Source of the DNA: Spirochaetaceae bacterium
GTDB taxonomy: Bacteria; Spirochaetota; Spirochaetia; Treponematales; Treponemataceae
Assembly: GCA_017936665.1 (NCBI GenBank)
Contig: JAGBFB010000041.1
Location: 1-64,000, forward strand
Reading direction: 5' to 3'
DNA: 64,000 nt
The position numbers and the translations under genes were made by a program. Positions 44,045-51,534 of this stretch are shown here, piece after piece. The first letter of the stretch is position 1. The number at the start of each line of letters is the position of its first letter. The notes beneath the pieces were generated by a model. The model was not told the DNA's origin, did no database searches, and was given only the letters and a program-made list of their open reading frames with translations.

Positions 44045-45172
44045 ATGGAAGAATTTATGAAAAGCAATCTAAATTTTAGCTCTCGGGTAGCAAATTTAAA
44101 TCCCTATATTCCAGGAGAACAACCTAAAGATAGAGAATATATAAAACTAAATGCAAATGAAAATCCTTATCCACCTTCACCAAAGGTTGTAGAAGAACTT
44201 TCGCATTTTATAAAAAATAATGAAATGAAAATGGGATTATATCCAGACCCAGATTCTACTGAACTAAGAAAATCAATTGCAGAACATATAAATAAAACTG
44301 GTGGATGTATGAATAATCCTCAGAAACTAAAAAATCCTGTTTCAGAAAATATGATTTTTTGTGGAAACGGTTCTGACGAAGTTTTATCATTTGTGTTTTT
44401 TACTTTTTTTGATAAAGTAATTATTCCTGAACACACATACAGTTTTTATCCTGTTTATTGTGATTATTACGGAATTAAACTAGAAAAAATTCCATTAAAT
44501 TCTGATTTTACTTTGAATAAAGATTTGATGTTAGAAAAATCAAAGGAATCTAGTGGATTAATTTTTGCAAATCCTAATGCACCAACTTCATTAACTTTAT
44601 CAAATGATGAAATCAGACAAATGATAAAAAATTATCCTAAAGACAAAGTTTTTGTGGTGGATGAAGCTTATGCAGATTTTTCAAATGATTCAGCAATACC
44701 ACTTTTAGAAGAATTTGATAATCTTGTTATCGTAAGAACTTTTTCTAAATCAATGTGTGGTGCTGGAATGCGATTGGGATATTTAGTTGCATCCGAGAAA
44801 ATCATTTCAGTTATAAAAACTGCAAAAAACTCCTTTAATCATTTTCCTGTGGATTCGTTGACTCAGTGTTTTGGAATAAATTCTTGTAAAAATACGGATT
44901 ATTACATCGAATGTACAAAAAAAATTGTAAATTCACGGCAAGATTTTTGTGAATTCCTAAAAAATAATAATTGGTTTTTCTATGAAAGTTCTACAAATTT
45001 TGTTCTTGCAAAAAAAGATGGATTACAAGGAAAACAAATCTATGAAGCTATAAAAAAAGAAGGTGTTTTGGTAAGACATTTTTCTACCAAAGGAATAGAG
45101 GATTTTGTTCGGATTTCAATTGGAACAGAATGTCAAATGGAAAAATTAAAGCAAATTATGTCAACTTTGTAA
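44045..45172 (+). CDS. hisC: Histidinol-phosphate aminotransferase
   Basis: 375 residues from the ATG at 44045. TATAAT ends 6 nt upstream and there is no Shine-Dalgarno, so a TTG at 44018 is rejected. The fold-type I aminotransferase motifs are present: KLNANENPYPPSPKVV, GNGSDEVLSF, NPNAPTS and the PLP lysine in RTFSKSMCGAGMRLGY. It transfers an amino group to imidazole acetol phosphate in histidine synthesis and may also serve aromatic amino acids. It is followed by the phosphoesterase gene 16 bp away. No other his genes are in the window. Confidence 0.9.
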   Translation: MEEFMKSNLNFSSRVANLNPYIPGEQPKDREYIKLNANENPYPPSPKVVEELSHFIKNNEMKMGLYPDPDSTELRKSIAEHINKTGGCMNNPQKLKNPVSENMIFCGNGSDEVLSFVFFTFFDKVIIPEHTYSFYPVYCDYYGIKLEKIPLNSDFTLNKDLMLEKSKESSGLIFANPNAPTSLTLSNDEIRQMIKNYPKDKVFVVDEAYADFSNDSAIPLLEEFDNLVIVRTFSKSMCGAGMRLGYLVASEKIISVIKTAKNSFNHFPVDSLTQCFGINSCKNTDYYIECTKKIVNSRQDFCEFLKNNNWFFYESSTNFVLAKKDGLQGKQIYEAIKKEGVLVRHFSTKGIEDFVRISIGTECQMEKLKQIMSTL

Positions 45173-45188
45173 AATAAAGGATGAAAAT

Positions 45189-45884
45189 ATGAATAAGATG
45201 AAATTTTTAGTTATTTCTGATGGTCATGGCGATTTGGAGGTTTTAGACAAACTAGATTCTGAATTTAATTCTTGTGATGCAGTTTTGTTTGGTGGTGATT
45301 TTGCAAAATTCAAAGAAATTGAAACAGGTTTACCTTTTTTGCAAAAACTTGTAAAAAAACATGATTCAATTCATGCTGTTTTAGGGAATTGCGATTCTCC
45401 TGATTTTATTGATGCTATCGAAAATTATGATATTTGTGTAGAAAAATCTTTAACTTTTGGACTTCCATTTTCTTTTATTGGATGTGGTGGTGGAACAAAG
45501 TTTACAGGAACAACTCCTTTTGAGCGTACAGAAGATGAAATCTTGTCAGATTTAAATGTTTTATCTGAGGATGTGGATTTGGATATGCAAAAAGTGATTT
45601 TAATTACTCATAATCCACCTAAAGATACAAAAACTGATACCATAAATGGTGGAATTCATGTTGGTTCAGAAAAAATTCGCCAATGGATAGAAAATTATAA
45701 ACCGTTTTTGGTTGTTACGGGGCATATTCATGAATCTGCTGGAATTGATTACATTGGTAAAACTCCAATTATTAATCCTGGTGCTTTGTGCGAAGGTAAG
45801 TATGCTACAGTGGAAGTTCAGTGGGATGAAAAAGTTTTAGATAAGGTTCCTGAAATTATTTCCATTGAATTGAAGTCTTTATAA
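45189..45884 (+). CDS. YfcE/MJ0936-type metallophosphoesterase
   Basis: 231 residues. The motifs of calcineurin-like phosphoesterases are in order: SDGHGD, FGGDF, GNCDS, THNPP and GHIHE. These coordinate a two-metal centre that hydrolyses phosphoesters; the physiological substrate is unknown. AAAGGATG precedes the ATG. It follows hisC and is probably in its operon. Confidence 0.88.
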   Translation: MNKMKFLVISDGHGDLEVLDKLDSEFNSCDAVLFGGDFAKFKEIETGLPFLQKLVKKHDSIHAVLGNCDSPDFIDAIENYDICVEKSLTFGLPFSFIGCGGGTKFTGTTPFERTEDEILSDLNVLSEDVDLDMQKVILITHNPPKDTKTDTINGGIHVGSEKIRQWIENYKPFLVVTGHIHESAGIDYIGKTPIINPGALCEGKYATVEVQWDEKVLDKVPEIISIELKSL

Positions 45885-45949
45885 TACGTTGAATAAAAAA
45901 AGATATTATGTTAGTCTTGTTGAGTTGCTATTTAACGTGTCTTAATATA

Positions 45950-46040
45950 GCAATTCTCTGGAGAGTCTCCATCACCTTTGGAGCGCCGAAGGGTTAAGGC
46001 TATTAAAGCCGATATCTCAGGCAAAGTGGACAGGGCTAAA
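45950..46040 (+). promoter_or_regulatory. Glycine riboswitch aptamer
   Basis: CTCTGGAGAG (45956-45965), GCGCCGAAGG and, after a variable hairpin, TCTCAGGCAAAGTGGACAG match the conserved core of the glycine riboswitch. One complete aptamer is present. A second start, CTCTTTGGAGAG (46057-46068), looks like a remnant of a tandem partner. A promoter TTGAGT (45920-45925), 17 bp, TAATAT (45943-45948) would start transcription at the aptamer's first bases. The gene controlled is the AGCS transporter. Confidence 0.88.
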
Positions 46041-46064
46041 ATTAAGTCTTTTTCAACTCTTTGG

Positions 46065-46104
46065 AGAGCGATAATCTTAATTGGATTTCGCTCTTATTTT
46101 TTTT
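46065..46104 (+). terminator. Riboswitch expression platform terminator
   Basis: AGAGCGA (46065-46071) pairs with TCGCTCT (46088-46094), followed by TA and a T tract to 46104. The left arm overlaps CTCTTTGGAGAG, which can form an alternative hairpin. Glycine binding can therefore switch between read-through and termination. The direction (on or off) cannot be read from the sequence. Confidence 0.7.
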
Positions 46105-46119
46105 AAGAGGTCAAATGTA

Positions 46120-47541
46120 ATGACTTTTGATGAAATCTTGGTAAAGATTGACGATGTTGTATGGGGAATTCCAACTATCGTTTTAATCTTGGTAACTGGA
46201 TTGATTTTAACAATCCGAACTCGTGGTATTCAGTTTACAAAACTTGGTCGTGCTTTTAAGCAAATTTTTAAGAAGAATGAAGGACAAGGTGAACTTTCTG
46301 GTTTTTCAGCTCTTTGTACTGCTCTTTCTGCTACAATTGGAACTGGAAATATTGTTGGGGTTGCAACTGCTATTGTAGCTGGTGGTCCTGGTGCTTTGTT
46401 TTGGATGTGGTTTGCTGCTATTTTGGGAGTTGCAACAAAATATGCAGAATGTATGCTTGCAATCAAATATCGTGAAGTAAAAGAAGACGGAACTGTACTT
46501 GGTGGTCCATTCTACACAATCGAAAAGGGAATGGGTAAAAAATGGAAGTGGCTTGCTGTTTTATTTGCAATCTTTGGTGTTGCAGCTGGACTTCTTGGTA
46601 TTGGTACGATGACTCAGATTAACGGAATTACTTCTGCTGTTAACATGGCAATTAAATCTGATGTTGCATTCACTTTATTTGGAAATGATTATACCTGGGC
46701 AACTGTAATTGGTGGTGCAATCGTAACAATTTGTGCTGCATTAGTAATCATTGGTGGATTAAAACGAATTTCTAAAGTTGCAGAAAAAATTGTTCCTGCT
46801 ATGGCTGTTATTTATATTTTCTTAGGAATTTCTGTTCTAATAATGAATGCAACAAAAATCCCTGCTGCCTTTGCATTAATTTTCAAATCAGCATTCGGAT
46901 TTCAAGCAATTGCTGGTGGTGTAACAGGTTTTGTTCTAAAACAAGTTATGGATTCTATGCAAAAAGGAATTGCTCGTGGTATTTTCTCTAATGAAGCAGG
47001 TCTTGGTTCTGCTCCAATTGCCGCAGCTCCTGTTCAAACAAAAGAACCTGTAGAACAAGGTCTTGTAAATATGACAGGAACTGTAATTGACACATTAATC
47101 GTTTGTACAATGACAGGTTTAGCAATTGTTATTGCTTTCTGTAATCCTGAATTTGTTCCACTTGCAGAAGGGTTACAAGGTGTTCAATTAACATCAAAAG
47201 CACTTTCTTTCGATTTAGGTGGAGATGGAGTTTCTGTTCAATTTTTGCTTATGCTTTGTTTAGCATTCTTTGCTTTTACAACAATTTTAGGTTGGGATTA
47301 TTACTCAGAAAAATGTCTTGAATATTTAACAAATGGTAAAATGAAGTTTGTTATGGTTTACAGATTTTTCTATATCGTAATGATTGCAATTGGACCATAT
47401 TTTACAGTAAATGCAGTTTTCACTATTGCAGATATTACAAATGGTCTTATGGCTATTCCAAACTGTATTTCTTTAATTGTGTTAAGTGGTGTAGTTGCTA
47501 AAGAAACAAAATCATACTTTGATAGACATCCAACATTTTAA
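46120..47541 (+). CDS. Sodium:alanine/glycine symporter (AGCS family)
   Basis: 473 residues from the ATG at 46120 (AAGAGG upstream), with about 11 membrane helices. It is a sodium-coupled amino-acid importer of the AGCS (AgcS/DagA) family. Family motifs include FSALCTALSATIGTGNIVGV and SNEAGLGSAPIAAA. It sits directly behind a glycine riboswitch, so glycine is the likely main substrate. The next gene converges on a shared terminator. Confidence 0.92.
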   Translation: MTFDEILVKIDDVVWGIPTIVLILVTGLILTIRTRGIQFTKLGRAFKQIFKKNEGQGELSGFSALCTALSATIGTGNIVGVATAIVAGGPGALFWMWFAAILGVATKYAECMLAIKYREVKEDGTVLGGPFYTIEKGMGKKWKWLAVLFAIFGVAAGLLGIGTMTQINGITSAVNMAIKSDVAFTLFGNDYTWATVIGGAIVTICAALVIIGGLKRISKVAEKIVPAMAVIYIFLGISVLIMNATKIPAAFALIFKSAFGFQAIAGGVTGFVLKQVMDSMQKGIARGIFSNEAGLGSAPIAAAPVQTKEPVEQGLVNMTGTVIDTLIVCTMTGLAIVIAFCNPEFVPLAEGLQGVQLTSKALSFDLGGDGVSVQFLLMLCLAFFAFTTILGWDYYSEKCLEYLTNGKMKFVMVYRFFYIVMIAIGPYFTVNAVFTIADITNGLMAIPNCISLIVLSGVVAKETKSYFDRHPTF

Positions 47542-47557
47542 TATTTATTTTAGATAA

Positions 47558-47622
47558 AAAAAGGCTATCCCTTTAGGTGTTTCATTTACTTGAAATTCGC
47601 TTTAACGGATAGCCATTTTTTT
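47558..47622. terminator. Bidirectional terminator between AGCS and SUMF1 genes
   Basis: GGCTATCC (47563-47570) pairs with GGATAGCC (47607-47614), with a smaller hairpin TTTCA/TGAAA inside the loop. An A-run precedes it and a T-run follows, so both convergent genes can use it. Confidence 0.75.
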
Positions 47623-47625
47623 TAT

Positions 47626-48618
47626 TTATTTTATAGTTCTACAAAGTCTAAAACCTAAATAGTTGTATGCTTCTGATGGATCAAAAGCGTATCTATCGCC
47701 TGCAGAAAGGAATGGTGTGTATAAACTCCAACTTCCTCCTCGGCATATTCTGATTTTACCAAATTCAGGTCCACCAATTTGAACATCAGGAGAATATGTA
47801 GAAGAATCTGAGTGTGGTCCGTACCAATCCCAGCAAAATTCTAAAACATTACCAGTCATATCAAAAAGACCAACTTCGTTTGCCTCCCCACTGGTAGCAA
47901 CATCTTTTGTTTTATCACTATTTACATTTGCCCAAGGTAAAGAAATATTTCTAAAACTTGTTACTGTATGTTGTCGTTGTTCTGCATTTCCAGAAGGTTC
48001 ATCACCTCTCATTAAACCATCTTTTAATTTACGAGCAGCGTATTCCCATTCAGCTTCACTTGGAAGTCTAAAACCGTTGGCATTCCAATCACATTTTGCT
48101 AAATCTACTTCTGCCGCATTTACAGAACTTTTAATTACTTTGCCTTCGTAGGTATAACAAGGTGTTAAGCCTTGAATTTCGCTTAATGCATTACACCAAA
48201 CAATTATATCACGCCAGTTTACTGTAACAACAGGTTCTAATTTTCTTTCTGGAGTAGGTGCTTTCCCCCTGCGACCCATAGAACCTTCTTGACCAGGATT
48301 TGAAAATTCATATCCTCTATTTTGAGCTTCTTGTAAAACTTTATACCAAAGTTGATAAGTTGTCTCAAATTTATTCATTTCATAAGGAGCTACTGTAACC
48401 TTTGCTGTAAAAGATTGGGTGTTTTCTCCAATTACAAATTTTGCAGGAGTTTCAGTTATTGTTACCATAGAAATTCCTGTTAATAATTCTTTCTTTGCAG
48501 AAGATCCAGTTCCTTTTTGTGGATTTACCCAATACCATTCATTTACAGGTTTTGGTTGTGCGTAAATTGTTACTAAATTTGTCATTAAAACAAAAAACAC
48601 TAATAAAAATTTTTTCAT
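47626..48618 (-). CDS. Secreted SUMF1 / formylglycine-generating-enzyme-like protein
   Basis: 330 residues from the ATG at 48618, with GGAGG 7 nt upstream. Signal peptide MKKFLLVFFVLMTNLVTIYA. A formylglycine-generating-enzyme (SUMF1) sulfatase-modifying domain spans about 65-330: ITVAPYEMNKFETTYQLWYK, VNWRDIIVWCNALSEIQGL, AEWEYAARKLKDGL, and the FDMTGNVLEFCWDWYG and RGGSW blocks. Secreted proteins of this family in spirochaetes are often binding or activating modules rather than true oxidases. The oxidase cysteine pair was not confirmed. The gene converges on AGCS and lies just downstream of corA. Confidence 0.82.
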   Translation of the reverse strand: MKKFLLVFFVLMTNLVTIYAQPKPVNEWYWVNPQKGTGSSAKKELLTGISMVTITETPAKFVIGENTQSFTAKVTVAPYEMNKFETTYQLWYKVLQEAQNRGYEFSNPGQEGSMGRRGKAPTPERKLEPVVTVNWRDIIVWCNALSEIQGLTPCYTYEGKVIKSSVNAAEVDLAKCDWNANGFRLPSEAEWEYAARKLKDGLMRGDEPSGNAEQRQHTVTSFRNISLPWANVNSDKTKDVATSGEANEVGLFDMTGNVLEFCWDWYGPHSDSSTYSPDVQIGGPEFGKIRICRGGSWSLYTPFLSAGDRYAFDPSEAYNYLGFRLCRTIK

Positions 48619-48648
48619 AGCATCCTCCATGATGAATTTATAATAAAG

Positions 48649-49704
48649 CTAATTCTTCATAGCTTTTTTTTCTAGTTTTAATAATCGTCTTTTTTCAGCC
48701 CTTTCTAACCGAGCTTTTTTTCGTTCTTCCCGTAAAATAAACCAAGGTCTATTTTTTTGCTCTGTTGCATTCTCCTTTAATAACAACTTTGCTGCTATAA
48801 AGGTTGCAAGTCCACATAAAAAAGTTGTAAAAATTATTCCCCACCAACCATTATTTTCAAAAGGAAGAGGAACGTTCATTCCAAAAAAACTTACGATAAA
48901 AGTTGGAACCATCATAATTAAAGAGATGATAGTAAGTTTTTTCATTACGATATTCAAGTTATTAGAAATAACAGAAGCAAATGTATCCACCATTCCAGTT
49001 AGAATGTCACTGTAAGTATCAGCCATTTCAATAGCTTGTCTATTATCAATTACAACATCTTCAAGCCAATCTTTATCATCTTCATCAAATGAAAGATATC
49101 TTGTTTTTAAAAGTTTTTCTAACAAAAGTTGATTGCTTTTTAATGAAGTTGTAAAAAACACAAGGGATTTTTCTAAGTTCAATAATTGAATAAGTTCATT
49201 ATTTTTTACAGAAAGCTGCAATTCATTTTGAATTGTTGTTGAACGACGATTTATTTCTTTTAGATAACGCAAGAAGATGGTATCTGCACGACTCAAAATT
49301 CTAGTTACTAATTCAGGAAAGTCAGAAAGTGTTACGCCTTTTAAGCGATTTGACGCAATATCTTTTAGAACTTCACAATCTGTCCAACAAATTGTTATAA
49401 TTGTATTTTCATAAAGAATGATACCTAGAGGAATTGTAAAATAGCTAATGTCTGCGTCTGGTACAAAAACAGGCAAACGAAGAATTATTAATATGTATTC
49501 GTCTTCTTTTTCGATACGAGAAAGTTCGTCTTGGTCAAGAATATCTAAAATATGTTCTTGGTCGATATGAAATTCTTCTTCTAAAATTCTCATATCTTCT
49601 CGATTTACATTTCGAGCATCAACCCACCTAGGAAGATTTTTTTCTAGTTCTTCTTGTTCTTTGTGAATAAATTTTCCATTTTCTTGTTGCCAAAATGTTA
49701 TCAT
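48649..49704 (-). CDS. corA: CorA magnesium/cobalt transporter
   Basis: 351 residues. A long cytoplasmic funnel domain of helices is followed by two membrane helices at the C-terminus. The signature GMN lies in SFFGMNVPLPF. It forms a pentameric, self-gated Mg2+ channel (also Co2+). A basic tail (KKARLERAEKRRLLKLEKK) ends it. AAGGAAGG lies 9 nt upstream of the ATG. Its leader contains a terminator-like hairpin, a 22-codon reading frame with a perfect ribosome site, and competing pairings that could hide its start codon. Confidence 0.93.
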   Translation of the reverse strand: MITFWQQENGKFIHKEQEELEKNLPRWVDARNVNREDMRILEEEFHIDQEHILDILDQDELSRIEKEDEYILIILRLPVFVPDADISYFTIPLGIILYENTIITICWTDCEVLKDIASNRLKGVTLSDFPELVTRILSRADTIFLRYLKEINRRSTTIQNELQLSVKNNELIQLLNLEKSLVFFTTSLKSNQLLLEKLLKTRYLSFDEDDKDWLEDVVIDNRQAIEMADTYSDILTGMVDTFASVISNNLNIVMKKLTIISLIMMVPTFIVSFFGMNVPLPFENNGWWGIIFTTFLCGLATFIAAKLLLKENATEQKNRPWFILREERKKARLERAEKRRLLKLEKKAMKN

Positions 49705-49823
49705 GAGGCATTCCTTCCTTATTGATTAAGAATGTAAGAAACTTTCAATACTCAATTTGAAAGTAACCTTTCTGCCTCGTAAACTCATTTTTAGAAAATG
49801 TTAAGAAATGAATACAGAGGCAG
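49705..49823 (-). promoter_or_regulatory. corA leader with three competing pairing segments
   Basis: On the reverse strand, segment A CTGCCTC (49823-49817) is complementary to segment B GAGGCAG (49778-49772). B is also complementary to segment C TGCCTC (49710-49705), which directly precedes the corA ATG. The A-B hairpin is extended by GTA/TAC and TCATTT/AAATGA. A lies inside the upstream reading frame and the frame's stop lies between A and B. A ribosome on the frame would disrupt A-B and let B cover the corA start. A separate 8-bp hairpin (ACTTTCAA/TTGAAAGT, 49741-49764) lies between B and the corA ribosome site. Confidence 0.6.
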
Positions 49824-49869
49824 TGCTTATGTTTGAGAAATTACGCTTACTTCCCGGGTCCGAACCCAT
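49801..49869 (-). CDS. 22-codon upstream reading frame in the corA leader
   Basis: ATG at 49869, stop TAA at 49801-49803. The peptide begins MGSDPGSKRNFSNI and ends STASVFIS. A perfect AGGAGG (49875-49880) lies 5 nt upstream. The start codon is followed by GGGTTCGGACCC, a small hairpin. A leader peptide (corL) that controls corA is known in Salmonella; this one has no visible similarity beyond position and the early acidic-proline pair DP. It is probably a regulatory leader peptide rather than a functional protein. It is too short for standard gene calling. Confidence 0.6.
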   Translation of the reverse strand: MGSDPGSKRNFSNISTASVFIS

Positions 49870-49880
49870 AACTACCTCCT

Positions 49881-49924
49881 AAAAAAATCGCGAGAAAAAT
49901 TTCAACTTTTGGAGCGATTTTTTT
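49881..49924 (-). terminator. Terminator-like hairpin in the corA leader
   Basis: AAAAAAATCGC (49881-49891) and GCGATTTTTTT (49914-49924) form a perfect 11-bp stem with a 22-nt loop. On the reverse strand the T tract runs directly into the AGGAGG of the upstream frame. It is probably a conditional attenuator, or the end of a ~75-nt RNA. Its A/T-flanked symmetry means it could work on either strand. Confidence 0.65.
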
Positions 49925-49962
49925 ACGTTGTTTCGTAATAAAAAACTCCAAAAAACAAGTAT

Positions 49963-50012
49963 ATTTTACCTTTTATTTGAAAAAAAATCAACGGAACAAA
50001 TAGAAGGTAAAA
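49963..50012 (-). promoter_or_regulatory. corA: corA promoter overlapped by a palindrome
   Basis: On the reverse strand TTGATT (complement of 49986-49991), a 17-bp spacer and TAAAAT (complement of 49963-49968) form a promoter, starting near 49956. A 16-bp inverted repeat with one wobble (49964-49979 with 49997-50012, arms around TTTTACCTT and AAGGTAAAA) overlaps the -10 box. It may be an operator. Confidence 0.6.
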
Positions 50013-50097
50013 GAAAAAAGTTTACAAAAACACAACAGATACAAAATTTTGAAGAGTGTCTTGACAATTTTCATTAACAAGTGCATTCTGAATATGT

Positions 50098-50478
50098 ATG
50101 AGAGTAGAAAAACGAAAGAACATCCGTTTTGATGATATTGGTAAAGTTGAGTCTCCTGAATTATGTCTTTTTTCTGGTGTTTTAGTTGATGTAAGTAAGC
50201 AGGGCTGTAGAGTGCGATTTCCTACTTCTTTAGAAATTGATACAGAAATGGATTATGAATTAAAAATTTCTCCTGTTCGATATAATTGTACGGACTGTTT
50301 TCTGATTATGGCTCGTCCTATCTGGCATAGTTCTACAGATGATTCCACAGAAATTGGCTTTGCAATTTTACATTCTCCTAGTTTAAAAAAATACGATAGT
50401 TATGTTGATAAATTACTAGAAGAAAAACAGAATATGGATTCTGAACAAGAATTGTTGGATGGAATAAATATTGATTGA
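50098..50478 (+). CDS. PilZ-domain cyclic-di-GMP receptor
   Basis: 126 residues. The PilZ signature is present: the RxxxR stretch RKNIRFDDIG near the N-terminus and DVSKQGCRVRF (D/NxSxxG). These residues bind cyclic-di-GMP. The domain spans about 5-108 and the tail is acidic. It is a likely effector for signals such as the EAL protein at 8273. It is not preceded by a clear Shine-Dalgarno; TTGACA at 50061-50066 is a strong -35 box. A weak -10 would put the start of transcription close to the ATG. The stop overlaps the next gene's start by 8 nt. Confidence 0.85.
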   Translation: MRVEKRKNIRFDDIGKVESPELCLFSGVLVDVSKQGCRVRFPTSLEIDTEMDYELKISPVRYNCTDCFLIMARPIWHSSTDDSTEIGFAILHSPSLKKYDSYVDKLLEEKQNMDSEQELLDGINID

Positions 50479-51421
50479 GTACATTGATTCTATAGGATTT
50501 TTGTCTTTTCCAGACATGGTTGGAATGCTTCAATCTGAATTAAAAAATCGTTTTGAAGTTGATAGTTCATCTTCAAAAATATATGGAGATTTAATTTTAC
50601 AGGATTCTTGTAAGGAAATTTTACCTTATTGGAGTAAGTGTACTTTAACAAAGCCTTTTATTCTTCATTTTGATTCTATTGGAGAGGCTGCTAGGGAATT
50701 AAAAAGTATTCAACGAAATTGGGCTTCTTATCAGTTTACTCAATTTAGACGTTCTGCTCTTATTCAAGAAAAATTACCTTATATAAATTTGAAAGTAAAA
50801 AAATTTCCGTTTACAATTCCTCAATCTCCAATAGGTATTTTTACTTTACTTGATTCTAATACGTTAATTGGTTCTGCACAAACTTCTTCTTTTTTGCCAG
50901 CAGGTAATTTAGTTTTAGAAGAAGATCACGAAAATCCTCCAAGTAGAGCATATTTAAAGTTACAAGAAGCCTTATGTAGATTTGTTTCTCACTTTGATGT
51001 AGATTTTCCAGATGAAAATTCAACTTGTTTTGATGCTGGAGCTTGCCCTGGTGGATGGACTTGGGTGTTACGACAACTTGGGTCAAGTGTTTTTGCAGTG
51101 GATAGGGCAGAATTGGTTCCTGCTTTAATGAATGATTCAAAAGTAAAGTTCTTAAAGCACGATGCTTTTACATTAAAACCAAATGAGTTAGGAAGATTTG
51201 ATTGGATTTTTTCTGATGTTATTTGTTATCCGATACGACTTTATGAGTGGGTTAATTTGTGGCTTGATAGCGGATTAGTAAAAAATATGATTTGTACTAT
51301 AAAAATGCAAGGCGAAATTGATTGGAATTTAGTTGAAAAGTTTGCAGAAATTCCAAATAGTCTTGTTGTTCACTTAAATTATAACAAACATGAATTAACT
51401 TGGATGCACTGCGAAAAATAA
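50471..51421 (+). CDS. RlmM/FtsJ-like 2'-O-methyltransferase
   Basis: 316 residues. The start is probably a TTG at 50471, overlapping the PilZ gene by 8 nt; ribosome site AATATTGA is poor, so the true start may be later. The Rossmann S-adenosylmethionine site FDAGACPGGWTWVLRQLG and the residues expected of a K-D-K-E RNA 2'-O-methyltransferase (FDWIFSDVI, CTIKMQGEIDWN) match the RlmM type, which methylates 23S rRNA C2498. Co-translated with the PilZ gene, an unusual partner. Confidence 0.75.
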   Translation: MIEYIDSIGFLSFPDMVGMLQSELKNRFEVDSSSSKIYGDLILQDSCKEILPYWSKCTLTKPFILHFDSIGEAARELKSIQRNWASYQFTQFRRSALIQEKLPYINLKVKKFPFTIPQSPIGIFTLLDSNTLIGSAQTSSFLPAGNLVLEEDHENPPSRAYLKLQEALCRFVSHFDVDFPDENSTCFDAGACPGGWTWVLRQLGSSVFAVDRAELVPALMNDSKVKFLKHDAFTLKPNELGRFDWIFSDVICYPIRLYEWVNLWLDSGLVKNMICTIKMQGEIDWNLVEKFAEIPNSLVVHLNYNKHELTWMHCEK

Positions 51422-51435
51422 TGTATTTAAAATAA

Positions 51436-51477
51436 AATAAGGTCATCTCGTAACAATTTGCTACAGATGACCTTATT
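51436..51477. terminator. Terminator between the RlmM-like gene and rny
   Basis: AATAAGGTCATCT (51436-51448) pairs perfectly with AGATGACCTTATT (51465-51477). T-rich sequence follows on the reverse strand, so it suits rny best. Confidence 0.7.
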
Positions 51478-51481
51478 AAAC

Positions 51482-51534
51482 GTGCATATTCGAGCCGCTA
51501 CGCTCTTCGAATATGCACTAGCGTGCATATTCGA
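51482..51534. repeat. Triplicate 12-bp arm forming alternative hairpins at the rny 3' end
   Basis: GTGCATATTCGA occurs at 51482-51493 and 51523-51534, with its exact complement TCGAATATGCAC at 51507-51518. The 51523 copy is the end of the rny coding sequence. The central arm can pair with either neighbour, and one of the two hairpins contains the rny stop codon in its loop. The outer hairpin has a 13-nt GC-rich loop. See findings. Confidence 0.7.

Noticed and set aside
49855-49866. GGGTTCGGACCC resembling a tRNA T-arm
   Set aside because: No acceptor, D or anticodon stems surround it. It is the beginning of the upstream frame in the corA leader and forms a small hairpin.
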